Assembly: GCA_030601715.1 (NCBI GenBank)
Contig: JAUWBL010000049.1
Coordinates: forward strand, 1-7,199
Origin: Candidatus Geothermarchaeota archaeon
GTDB taxonomy: Archaea; Thermoproteota; Nitrososphaeria; Geothermarchaeales; JAUWBL01
Direction: 5' to 3'
DNA length: 7,199 nt
The notes beneath the pieces are model-generated. The model had not been told where the DNA came from, did not search any database, and was given only the letters and a program-made list of their open reading frames with translations. The translations under genes were made by a program, and so were the position numbers. Below, piece after piece: positions 1 to 5,701 of this stretch. Position 1 is the first letter of the stretch; each line of letters opens with the position of its first letter.

Positions 1-11
1 AGGGCGCAACC

Positions 12-30
12 AAAAAACCGGCGGGGCCGG
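12..30 (-). terminator. Intrinsic-type terminator downstream of the HAD phosphatase gene
   Basis: Read on the minus strand, CCGGC, a CCC loop and GCCGG form a perfect 5-bp GC hairpin that is followed directly by six T. It lies about 33 bases beyond the stop codon of the phosphatase gene. In archaea a T-run alone can end transcription, and the hairpin strengthens the call. The same bases also resemble a tRNA acceptor strand (separate entry). Confidence 0.6.
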
Positions 31-53
31 GATCCGAACCCACTCTAGAGTTC
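19..53 (-). other. tRNA 3'-end-like remnant (T arm plus acceptor strand)
   Basis: On the minus strand GTGGG, a seven-base loop TTCGGAT and CCCGG resemble a T arm, followed by CCCCGCC and G like an acceptor 3' strand with discriminator base, then a T-run. It is not an intact tRNA. No GGCGGGG 5' acceptor strand lies within 200 bases upstream, the loop has G instead of A at position 58, and the outermost T-stem pair is mismatched. It could be a decayed tRNA end, such as an old integration site, or chance similarity created by the GC-rich terminator. I favour neither strongly. Confidence 0.2.
42..51. repeat. 10-bp perfect palindrome ACTCTAGAGT
   Basis: ACTCTAGAGT equals its own reverse complement. 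It sits between the phosphatase stop codon and the terminator hairpin. No function can be assigned: it may be chance, a protein-binding site, or part of the structured 3' end of the minus-strand transcript. Confidence 0.35.
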
Positions 54-62
54 TGCCAAGGC

Positions 63-722
63 CTATGACTTTGGGGCTCTATCGGAGAGAATTTCGGGGA
101 CATCTGTGAGCGTTGAGATTGAATGTTGAGCGACTCGCACAAGTTCCTCATCCGTTCCCAAGGAGAAACCTACGGCCGCCAATCTCAGGAGCCCGGCGTC
201 GAACTTGGTGTCCCCGACCGCGGCGACCTGGAACGGTCTCAGACCAATCCGCTGCAGGAGGGTATCCAATGCTAGGTCCTTCTTCAAGGGCTCAACCCTG
301 TTGATGCCCTTGCCCGTGAGGTACCCCTCTTCGTCGACTTCAAGCCCGTTGGCCAAGACGTAGTCGATCGCCAGATCATCAGCCACCGCAGAAGCAAGAA
401 GATCAAGCCCTGCGGAAACTATCGCGGTCAGCAGCCCCATCTTCTTCAGTCCTTCGAGACAGGCCCTGGCACCCGGGACGTATCTGTAGTCCTGCAGTAT
501 TCGCCAGATGTCGTCTATGTGTGTCGCCCGGGGCCACGCCTCGATGTCCCTGACCGCGAATTCGTCGTACGTTATGTCTCCTCGCGAGTAGGCTCTGAGA
601 TTACGTCGCTCAACAGTCTGGGTGCCGAAGTGTTGATGTATCCTGCTCCAACTGCTGGGTTCCTCCACCAGCGTTCCGTCCAGATCGAAGACCATCAGTC
701 TCAATCCAGGAGCTTTTCCCAT
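63..722 (-). CDS. HAD-superfamily phosphatase, phosphoserine phosphatase-like
   Basis: This 219-residue soluble protein has all four HAD motifs. Motif I is FDLDGT, with nucleophile Asp13 and acid/base Asp15. Motif II is IVSAG, with Ser103. Motif III is a lysine at 147 or 148 (PLKK). Motif IV is GDTKFDAGLL, with magnesium-binding Asp171 and Asp175. The length, the roughly 65-residue cap between motifs I and II, and the GDxxxDxxLL layout fit the SerB-like subfamily, whose members hydrolyse phosphoserine or other small phosphomonoesters using magnesium. The substrate cannot be read from sequence, and Phe replaces the usual Asn in motif IV (GDxxND in SerB). The ATG at 722 is used. Met10, just before motif I, is a possible but very short start. 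A GAGGGG stretch lies about 13 bases upstream. The gene stands alone, divergent from tldD. It could equally be a general HAD phosphatase of unknown specificity. Confidence 0.88.
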   Translation of the reverse strand: MGKAPGLRLMVFDLDGTLVEEPSSWSRIHQHFGTQTVERRNLRAYSRGDITYDEFAVRDIEAWPRATHIDDIWRILQDYRYVPGARACLEGLKKMGLLTAIVSAGLDLLASAVADDLAIDYVLANGLEVDEEGYLTGKGINRVEPLKKDLALDTLLQRIGLRPFQVAAVGDTKFDAGLLRLAAVGFSLGTDEELVRVAQHSISTLTDVPEILSDRAPKS

Positions 723-754
723 CGACGTATCTGCCCCTCACACCAATTCAGAAC

Positions 755-762
755 TCTTAAAG
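755..762 (-). promoter_or_regulatory. TATA-like box for the HAD phosphatase gene
   Basis: Read on the minus strand the core is CTTTAAGA, centred about 37 bases ahead of the ATG. A start site some 25 bases downstream would give a leader of roughly 12 bases. The same bases also fit the tldD box on the plus strand, so the two genes may share a near-symmetric core. Confidence 0.4.
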
Positions 763-785
763 CGATTTCAACGCATTAATCGTTG
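755..785 (+). promoter_or_regulatory. tldD core promoter with probable leaderless TTG start
   Basis: TCTTAAAG at 755-762 is a TATA-like box preceded by a purine-rich GAA. Its centre lies 24-25 bases ahead of the TTG at 783, which is the usual archaeal distance from box to transcription start. No Shine-Dalgarno sequence precedes the TTG. Both points suggest that transcription and translation begin at about the same base. Confidence 0.5.
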
Positions 786-2237
786 ACAAACTCGGTGGTG
801 TGGTATTTGGACGAGGAACTAGCCCTAACAGTTATCGATCAGGCACTGATGCTGGGAGCTGACTACGTGGAGGCCAGGTTTCACGAGAAGAAAGCTGAGA
901 CCATCGCCCTGAAGAACGGAGAACTGGAGCCCATCATCAGACACATGGAAAAAGGCGTCGCCACGAGGATCCTCGTGGATGGCGCCATGGGCCTCGCCAC
1001 CACGAACCTAGTGACCGAGGCCTCCGTCCTTGAAGCGGTCGAGAAGGCCGCGAAGCTTGCGAAGGCCGCGTCTAGACTGATGGATGAGAAGATCGAGTTC
1101 TCTCCTGTGGAAACGTATGATGTCGAATACACGGCCGTCGAGAAGAGGCCATGGGTCAACACCGACCTCGATGAGAAGATAGGCCTCTTGAGAGATATTG
1201 ACAAGGGGCTCGAAGATGGAAGCGAGCTGAAAATAGGGTTTCCATCTCGTTTGCTTGAGCTCAGTCACGTTTGGGAGAAGAAGCTCCTAGTCAACAGCAC
1301 CGGGACCTCGATACTCTCAGCTATCCCGAGAACGGGAGCCCACTACCTTCTCACGGGAGCAACAGATGGCAAGACGATTCAGAGAATGGGACAGATCGGG
1401 GGGGCGGTTGGATGGGAGATCATGGAGGACAAAGACTTGGAAGGAGTCATCGCCAGCGACGCGAAGGCAATGGAGAGGATGCTTCTCAAGGGCACGAGCC
1501 CACCCACGGAAGAGGTAGACGTCGTCGTGGCTCCAGAGGTCTCAGGCATAATAGTCCACGAGGCCATAGGCCACCCGTCCGAGGCGGACCGCATTCTTGG
1601 GAGGGAGGCCGCTCAAGCAGGCGAATCGTACATGGAGCCCGACAGCCTCGGCAGAAGGATAGGAAGCGAGGCCACATTCGTCTCGGATGACCCGACGATC
1701 CCCGGATCCTCTGGTTACTACCTCTATGACGATGAGGGGGTCAAGGCGGGGAAGAGGGTGCTCGTCGAGGAGGGGGGGATAAAAAGCTTCCTCCACAATC
1801 GAGAGACCGCAGCGAAGCTCAACGTGGAGAGCAACGGCTCCGCTAGGGCGATGTCGTACTCCGTCGAGCCCATCGTCCGGATGGCCAACACCTACTTTGA
1901 GGCGGGAGACCACGCATTCAGTGAACTATTGGAAGACGTCCACCTAGGAGTCTACATCAAATCATTCATGGAGTGGAACATCGACGACAAGAGGGTCAAT
2001 CAAAGGTACACGGGCCTCGAGTCGTACATGATAAGGGACGGGGAGCTGGCTGAGCCGGTCAGAAACCCCATGATCGAGACGACCACGGAGGAGCTGTTGG
2101 GCAAGCTCGACGCGAGAGGAAACGACCTCCGATTCTGGGCCGCAACTTGCGGTAAGGGCGATCCAATGCAGGGAGCTCCCGTGTGGGCCGGGGGGCCCCA
2201 TCTGAGGTTCAGAGGAATCCGACTGGGGAGCAGGTGA
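783..2237 (+). CDS. tldD: TldD-type zinc metalloprotease (catalytic subunit of TldD/TldE)
   Basis: This 484-residue protein carries the TldD signature HEAIGH at 259-264, an HExxxH zinc site: His259 and His264 as ligands and Glu260 as catalytic base. A C-terminal CGKGDPMQG at 456-464 supplies Cys456, matching the third zinc ligand described for Escherichia coli TldD. The GGPHLR near the end is also typical. The N-terminal part (about 15-95) is the helical PmbA/TldD domain. In bacteria TldD and TldE form a heterodimer that degrades unfolded peptides, processes microcin B17 and cleaves the antitoxin CcdA; archaeal substrates are largely unknown. The protein is cytoplasmic, with no signal peptide or membrane segment. 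The start is TTG at 783, supported by the promoter spacing; in-frame GTG codons at 795 and 798 are alternatives. The last four bases overlap the start of tldE. Confidence 0.93.
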   Translation: MTNSVVWYLDEELALTVIDQALMLGADYVEARFHEKKAETIALKNGELEPIIRHMEKGVATRILVDGAMGLATTNLVTEASVLEAVEKAAKLAKAASRLMDEKIEFSPVETYDVEYTAVEKRPWVNTDLDEKIGLLRDIDKGLEDGSELKIGFPSRLLELSHVWEKKLLVNSTGTSILSAIPRTGAHYLLTGATDGKTIQRMGQIGGAVGWEIMEDKDLEGVIASDAKAMERMLLKGTSPPTEEVDVVVAPEVSGIIVHEAIGHPSEADRILGREAAQAGESYMEPDSLGRRIGSEATFVSDDPTIPGSSGYYLYDDEGVKAGKRVLVEEGGIKSFLHNRETAAKLNVESNGSARAMSYSVEPIVRMANTYFEAGDHAFSELLEDVHLGVYIKSFMEWNIDDKRVNQRYTGLESYMIRDGELAEPVRNPMIETTTEELLGKLDARGNDLRFWAATCGKGDPMQGAPVWAGGPHLRFRGIRLGSR

Positions 2238-3595
2238 CGGCAGTGGAACCGCTCTACACAGTCTACCTCGAGGAATCAATGGACAGCGCTCGCGACAAGG
2301 CGGAGAGGATGGGGGCGGAAGACTTCGCCGGCTTGGCATCAAGAAGTCGGACGGTGATGACTAGGTTCTCCAACAACTCTGTCACCGTAACAGGTTTCAA
2401 CGACCTGTCTTCCATCGACCTCTACTTAGGGTACAAGAAACGACGAGTAACCTCCTCCTTGCGCGAGGTGGATGAAAAGGCGGTGTTGGTTGAGGTGGAA
2501 CGGATGATCGATTCCGCGAAGAAGAGTGAGCCGGCGGAGACCTACTCCCCCCTCCCAAGCGGGGCAGTCGAATACGCGATTCCCCCCAAATCCTACGACC
2601 CGGACGTGGCGGAATTGGACGAGGAAGGCATCGACATAGTGGAATCCGTCATAGAATCCTCCGCCAAGGCGGGCGCCAAGAGGACATCCGGCACGTTCAC
2701 GACAACGCTGAGAAAGCTGCTCCTTGTCACTTCGGGAGGCAGGGAGGGCGAGTTCCGATCCTCCAAGGTCGAACTGAATGTGAGGGCTTTCACCACCAAG
2801 GAAGCCAGTGGGTCCGCTGGGGTGGCATCTTGTACCTTAGGTGATCTTGACTATGAGGGAGCAGGTCGAACGGCGGGTGAGATGGCTGTACAGGCCAGGA
2901 ACCCCAAGGTGGTCGCTCCCGGCAAGTACGACGTCCTTCTCTCGAGGTCGATAGCAGGCAATCTCCTAAACCTCATCGCTGCCTTCACGTCCTCTTTTTA
3001 TGTGGAATCCGGCATCTCTCCGCTCGCAGGCAAGCTAGGAGAGAAGATCCTCAGTGACAGGATAACACTCCACGACGATCCCACGGTTCCAGGAAACCCC
3101 GGCGCGGTGCCCTTCGATGCAGAGGGCGAGCCGACTCAGAAGACCACCATGGTCGACAAGGGAGTCTTGAAGACATACCTGCACAACGGTGCGACCGCCC
3201 GGAAGTTTGGTGTGGAGTCGACGGGCCACGCCGGTTGGATAGTCCCTGCCCCCAGATCGGTCATCGTGGATCCGGGGGACATTCCGCGGGACCGGGCCGT
3301 GGAGGCACTGGCCACGGGGGTGTACTTCACCAACACATGGTACACCCGTTTTCAAAACTACAGAACCGGAGAGTTCTCGACACGTCCAAGGGACGCCGCT
3401 TTCCTCATCAAGAACGGAGAGATTGTCCAATCTCTGAAGGGAGCGAGGATAAGCGACTCGCTTCTCAGGATGTTTAGCGATGTCAGATCCCTCACCGCGG
3501 ACTCAAGGTGGGTCACAGGCTGGGGCTTCAGAGTCCCCTGCCATTTGCCAGAGTTCATCCTGAAAGACGTCAACATCACTAGCGGGTACAAGTAG
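2234..3595 (+). CDS. tldE: TldE/PmbA-like subunit, partner of TldD
   Basis: This is the PmbA/TldE half of the pair, 453 residues from the GTG at 2234. It shares TldD landmarks: a DDPTVPGNPG segment (about 282-291), which matches DDPTIPGSSG in TldD, and KTYLHN shortly after. Where TldD has HEAIGH, this protein has NLIAAF (about 246-251), and the C-terminal zinc cysteine motif is absent. It should therefore not bind the catalytic zinc, as is usual for TldE, which completes the barrel-like dimer and its substrate channel. The start codon overlaps the tldD stop as GTGA, with GGGGAG just upstream (spacing only three bases), so translational coupling is likely. An ATG at 2279 after GAGGAA would give 438 residues and also matches where family homology begins. 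I keep the overlap start as slightly better supported by gene arrangement. No promoter is seen between the two genes. Confidence 0.88.
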   Translation: MTAVEPLYTVYLEESMDSARDKAERMGAEDFAGLASRSRTVMTRFSNNSVTVTGFNDLSSIDLYLGYKKRRVTSSLREVDEKAVLVEVERMIDSAKKSEPAETYSPLPSGAVEYAIPPKSYDPDVAELDEEGIDIVESVIESSAKAGAKRTSGTFTTTLRKLLLVTSGGREGEFRSSKVELNVRAFTTKEASGSAGVASCTLGDLDYEGAGRTAGEMAVQARNPKVVAPGKYDVLLSRSIAGNLLNLIAAFTSSFYVESGISPLAGKLGEKILSDRITLHDDPTVPGNPGAVPFDAEGEPTQKTTMVDKGVLKTYLHNGATARKFGVESTGHAGWIVPAPRSVIVDPGDIPRDRAVEALATGVYFTNTWYTRFQNYRTGEFSTRPRDAAFLIKNGEIVQSLKGARISDSLLRMFSDVRSLTADSRWVTGWGFRVPCHLPEFILKDVNITSGYK

Positions 3596-3669
3596 CGCTA
3601 ACTGAAGGATTGGAAGGCCGCGCTCTGTTGTTTGCCTTATATTGAGACAATACCAGCCGGAGCACACGA

Positions 3670-3674
3670 TTTTT
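3670..3674 (+). terminator. Possible T-run terminator after tldE
   Basis: Five consecutive T lie 75 bases past the tldE stop and ahead of the thermosome TATA box. No stable hairpin precedes them. Archaeal termination can rely on short T-runs, so this is a reasonable but weak candidate. A second TATA-like TTATATTG (about 3636-3643) lies between the stop codon and this run. Confidence 0.3.
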
Positions 3675-3700
3675 CTGAAAAGAACGTCTCTCCTCTTGAA

Positions 3701-3734
3701 AACATATAAAGATTCAGTCACCTAATACTACGCT
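3701..3734 (+). promoter_or_regulatory. Thermosome core promoter with TATA box
   Basis: ATATAAAG at 3704-3711, preceded by the purine-rich GAAAAC, is the clearest TATA box in the window. A start site about 25-26 bases from its centre falls near 3732-3734. This gives a leader of about 33-35 bases to the ATG at 3767, or none if the TTG at 3734 is used. I see no convincing heat-shock regulator operator, only the box and its purine flank. Confidence 0.65.
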
Positions 3735-3754
3735 TGAGAAAAGAGGTAGGATTT

Positions 3755-3760
3755 GGTGAG
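3755..3760 (+). promoter_or_regulatory. Shine-Dalgarno GGTGAG that fixes the thermosome start
   Basis: GGTGAG ends six bases ahead of the ATG at 3767 and complements the 3' end of archaeal 16S rRNA. It supports that ATG over the in-frame TTG at 3734, which would add 11 residues not typical of thermosomes. Confidence 0.65.
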
Positions 3761-3766
3761 AAAGAA

Positions 3767-5434
3767 ATGGCTCAAGCGATACCTATGATGACTTCAACGG
3801 GTCAGACGATCCTGGTTCTGAAGGAGGGCACGCAGAGGAGCAGAGGAAAGGAAGCCACACGCAGGAACATACAGGCGGCGACACTCATATCGAGAATAGT
3901 CAGGACCTCTCTGGGGCCGCGAGGAATGGACAAGATGCTCGTGGACACCCTAGGTGACGTGACTATCACGAACGATGGGGCCACCATGCTTAAGGAGATG
4001 GACATCGAGCACCCAGCGGCGAAGATGATGGTGGAGATCTCGAAAACCCAAGACACGGAGGTCGGAGACGGGACAACCTCGGTCGTAGTCCTGGGAGGGG
4101 CACTGCTGGAGAAGGCCGAGAAACTATTGGACAAAGACGTACACGCGACAGTGATCATTGACGGCTACAAGCAGGCAGCCAAGAAGGCCCTCGAAACCCT
4201 CAAGAAGATGTCTGTCAAGGTCAAACCAGAGGATAGAGAGGTTCTGGCAAAGGTAGCTGGTACATCCATGGGTTCCAAGCTTGTGGCAGGGGACAGGGAG
4301 TTTCTCGCACAGATCGCTCTGAACGCGGTCTTGGCGGTCAAGGAAAAGGAGGACGGCGAGATCAAGGTCGACATCGACGATATCAAGGTCGAGAAGAAGC
4401 CCGGAGGAAGCACCAGAGACACGGGCCTCATTCAGGGCATCGTCCTAGACAAGGAGATCGTCCACTCCGGAATGCCTAGGAGGATCAGCGACGCCAAGAT
4501 CGCCCTCATCAACAGCCCCCTGGAGATCGAGAAGCCCGAATTCGACGCCCGAATCAACATCTCCTCCCCCGATCAGATGAAGATGTTCCTCGAAGAGGAG
4601 AACCGAATGCTGAAGGAGATGGTCGATGGCATCGTTAACTCTGGGGCGAGCGTAGTCCTCTGCCAGAAGGGGCTGGACGACATAGCCCAGCACTACTTGG
4701 CGAAGCGCGGTGTCCTGACTGTCAGGCGGGTCAAGCAGTCCGACATGGAGAAGCTCTCTAAGGCTGTCGGGGGAAGAATCGTGACCAACTTGGAAGATTT
4801 GACGTCCAAGGACTTGGGCTACGCCGCGGTGGTGGAGGAGCGGAAGATCGAGGAGGACAAGTGGGTGTTCATCGAGGGGTGCAGGAACCCCAAGAGCGTC
4901 ACCGTTCTCATCCGCGGAGGCAGCGAACGCGTCGTCGACGAAGCCGAGAGATCCATCCACGACGCCCTCAGCGTCGTCAAAGACGTCCTACTCAAACCCG
5001 CCATCGTCGCAGGAGGAGGAGCCCCCGAAGCCGAGGCAGCCATGAGGGTCCGAGAGTGGGCCACCGAGCTCTCCGGAAGGGAACAGCTCGCCGCCATGGA
5101 GTTCGCTGACGCGTTGGAAACCATTCCCCTGACGCTTGCTGAAAACGCGGGTCTGGACACCATAGACATGGAAGTCGAACTAAGGTCGAAGCACAGGGCA
5201 GGAAAGAAATGGACGGGGATCGACGTCTTCACGGGCAACGTGGCCAACATGATGAAGAAAGATGTGGTGGAACCCCTCTCCGTGAAGGAGCAGATGATCA
5301 AGTCAGCTACGGAAGTAGCCTCCATGATCCTCAGGATCGACGATGTCATAGCAGCCTCGGGGATGAAAGCGCCTCCTATGCCACCCGGTGGAGCAGGAGG
5401 ACCTCCAGGCATGGAGGGCATGGGAGAGTTCTAG
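3767..5434 (+). CDS. ths: Thermosome subunit (group II chaperonin)
   Basis: This 555-residue subunit belongs to the archaeal ATP-driven folding chamber, a double ring of eight- or nine-membered stacks related to eukaryotic CCT. The equatorial nucleotide site shows LGPRGMDKML (49-58), TNDGATML (68-75) and GDGTTS (100-105, Asp101), then the DEAERSIHDAL segment with Asp399, the expected catalytic aspartate, and GGGAPEAE from 416. The apical domain with its built-in lid lies at about 210-365, and the C-terminal equatorial part at about 405-530. The tail (about 533-555) is the Gly-Met-Pro-rich flexible end that projects into the cavity. All key residues are intact and the length is normal. Whether it is the alpha or beta type cannot be decided, because a paralogue is often encoded elsewhere. 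The gene is monocistronic, with its own promoter and terminator. Codons in the middle and late core are unusually rich in C at the third position. Confidence 0.97.
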   Translation: MAQAIPMMTSTGQTILVLKEGTQRSRGKEATRRNIQAATLISRIVRTSLGPRGMDKMLVDTLGDVTITNDGATMLKEMDIEHPAAKMMVEISKTQDTEVGDGTTSVVVLGGALLEKAEKLLDKDVHATVIIDGYKQAAKKALETLKKMSVKVKPEDREVLAKVAGTSMGSKLVAGDREFLAQIALNAVLAVKEKEDGEIKVDIDDIKVEKKPGGSTRDTGLIQGIVLDKEIVHSGMPRRISDAKIALINSPLEIEKPEFDARINISSPDQMKMFLEEENRMLKEMVDGIVNSGASVVLCQKGLDDIAQHYLAKRGVLTVRRVKQSDMEKLSKAVGGRIVTNLEDLTSKDLGYAAVVEERKIEEDKWVFIEGCRNPKSVTVLIRGGSERVVDEAERSIHDALSVVKDVLLKPAIVAGGGAPEAEAAMRVREWATELSGREQLAAMEFADALETIPLTLAENAGLDTIDMEVELRSKHRAGKKWTGIDVFTGNVANMMKKDVVEPLSVKEQMIKSATEVASMILRIDDVIAASGMKAPPMPPGGAGGPPGMEGMGEF

Positions 5435-5447
5435 GCGGGTAGCGAAC

Positions 5448-5472
5448 AGGCCACAAAGGCCTCCCCTTTTTT
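5448..5472 (+). terminator. Terminator of the thermosome gene
   Basis: AGGCC (5448-5452) and GGCCT (5458-5462) form a 5-bp stem with loop ACAAA. CCCC and six T follow at 5467-5472. The hairpin starts 14 bases beyond the stop codon. Confidence 0.7.
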
Positions 5473-5476
5473 CTAA

Positions 5477-5516
5477 AGTTCATTCTCTGTGACGCACACC
5501 CTAGGCACAGCGAACT
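5477..5516. other. Two-part hairpin in the intergenic space
   Basis: AGTTC (5477-5481) pairs with GAACT (5512-5516). Inside it CTGTG (5487-5491) pairs with CACAG (5506-5510). The two helices are separated by a lopsided internal loop of five bases against one, and the apical loop is 14 bases. It lies just past the thermosome terminator. No H/ACA box or other known RNA signature is visible on either strand, so the role is unknown, and one 5-bp pair could occur by chance. Confidence 0.3.
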
Positions 5517-5565
5517 CACTGTTGAGAGATGAGCATCTTCATCCCCATTCGGCCCCGGATTCAAG

Positions 5566-5573
5566 CCTTTAAC
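5566..5573 (+). promoter_or_regulatory. TATA-like box for the C/D box sRNA
   Basis: CCTTTAAC is centred near 5569-5570, 24-27 bases ahead of 5594-5597, where the terminal stem and C box of the sRNA begin. This matches the archaeal distance from box to start and supports the sRNA being its own transcription unit rather than processed from the thermosome mRNA, which should end at the terminator upstream. Confidence 0.45.
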
Positions 5574-5593
5574 CCGCCCGGGTCCAAAGTCAT

Positions 5594-5657
5594 GCTGTGA
5601 TGAGAAGACTTCTCTGAGCCGAATCTTGGCTGTGATGAGATGAAGCGAATCTGAAGC
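5594..5657 (+). ncRNA. Box C/D guide sRNA (archaeal snoRNA-like)
   Basis: All four boxes are present in order. C is GTGATGA (5597-5603), D' is CTGA (5614-5617), C' is GTGATGA (5632-5638) and D is CTGA (5651-5654). Both C-type boxes match the RUGAUGA consensus exactly. Bases next to C and D pair as GCT (5594-5596) with AGC (5655-5657), and bases between D' and C' pair as GCC (5618-5620) with GGC (5628-5630), giving the helices expected beside each kink-turn. The guide intervals are 10 bases (5604-5613) and 12 bases (5639-5650). Such RNAs assemble with L7Ae, Nop5 and fibrillarin and direct 2'-O-methylation of rRNA or tRNA at the base paired to the fifth position ahead of D or D'. Both predicted target bases are G. 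The D'-C' spacer (14) is longer than usual. The length of about 64 bases is typical. No transcript data are available to me. Confidence 0.8.
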
Positions 5658-5701
5658 CCAATCGTCACGAGAATGGGGCTCTGAACCAGCAATACACCAG
5701 G

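Larger units (their letters stand above)
5543..5678. repeat. 8-bp inverted repeat flanking the sRNA locus
   Basis: CCCCATTC at 5543-5550 is the exact reverse complement of GAATGGGG at 5671-5678. The two copies bracket the sRNA promoter and gene. A match of this length within about 130 bases can arise by chance, so it is recorded without a function. Confidence 0.25.

Noticed and set aside
20..110. An intact tRNA gene overlapping the end of the phosphatase gene
   Set aside because: No 5' acceptor strand, D arm or foldable anticodon arm could be found to match the T-arm-like bases, and the phosphatase reading frame occupies the space.
370..400. CTGATGA on the minus strand as a second C box
   Set aside because: It lies within the phosphatase coding sequence (VADDLA) and has no D box or paired flanks at suitable distances. 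The same holds for GTGATGA near 2355 in tldE.
1271..1690. 139-codon plus-strand frame inside tldD
   Set aside because: It is an Arg/Gly/His-rich out-of-frame reading of the tldD zinc-site region, with no independent start signals.
2963..2983. A zinc site in TldE
   Set aside because: The aligned residues are NLIAAF, not HExxxH, and the C-terminal cysteine motif is missing. This is normal for TldE and not a broken TldD.
4445..4960. 171-codon open frame on the minus strand inside the thermosome gene
   Set aside because: It is antisense to conserved apical-domain sequence, has no ribosome binding site or promoter, and its composition mirrors the real frame.
4819..5421. 200-codon open frame on the minus strand inside the thermosome gene
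   Set aside because: It is fully antisense to a well-conserved gene. The product is rich in Ser, Thr and Met with no domain pattern, as expected for the complement of GC-rich coding sequence.
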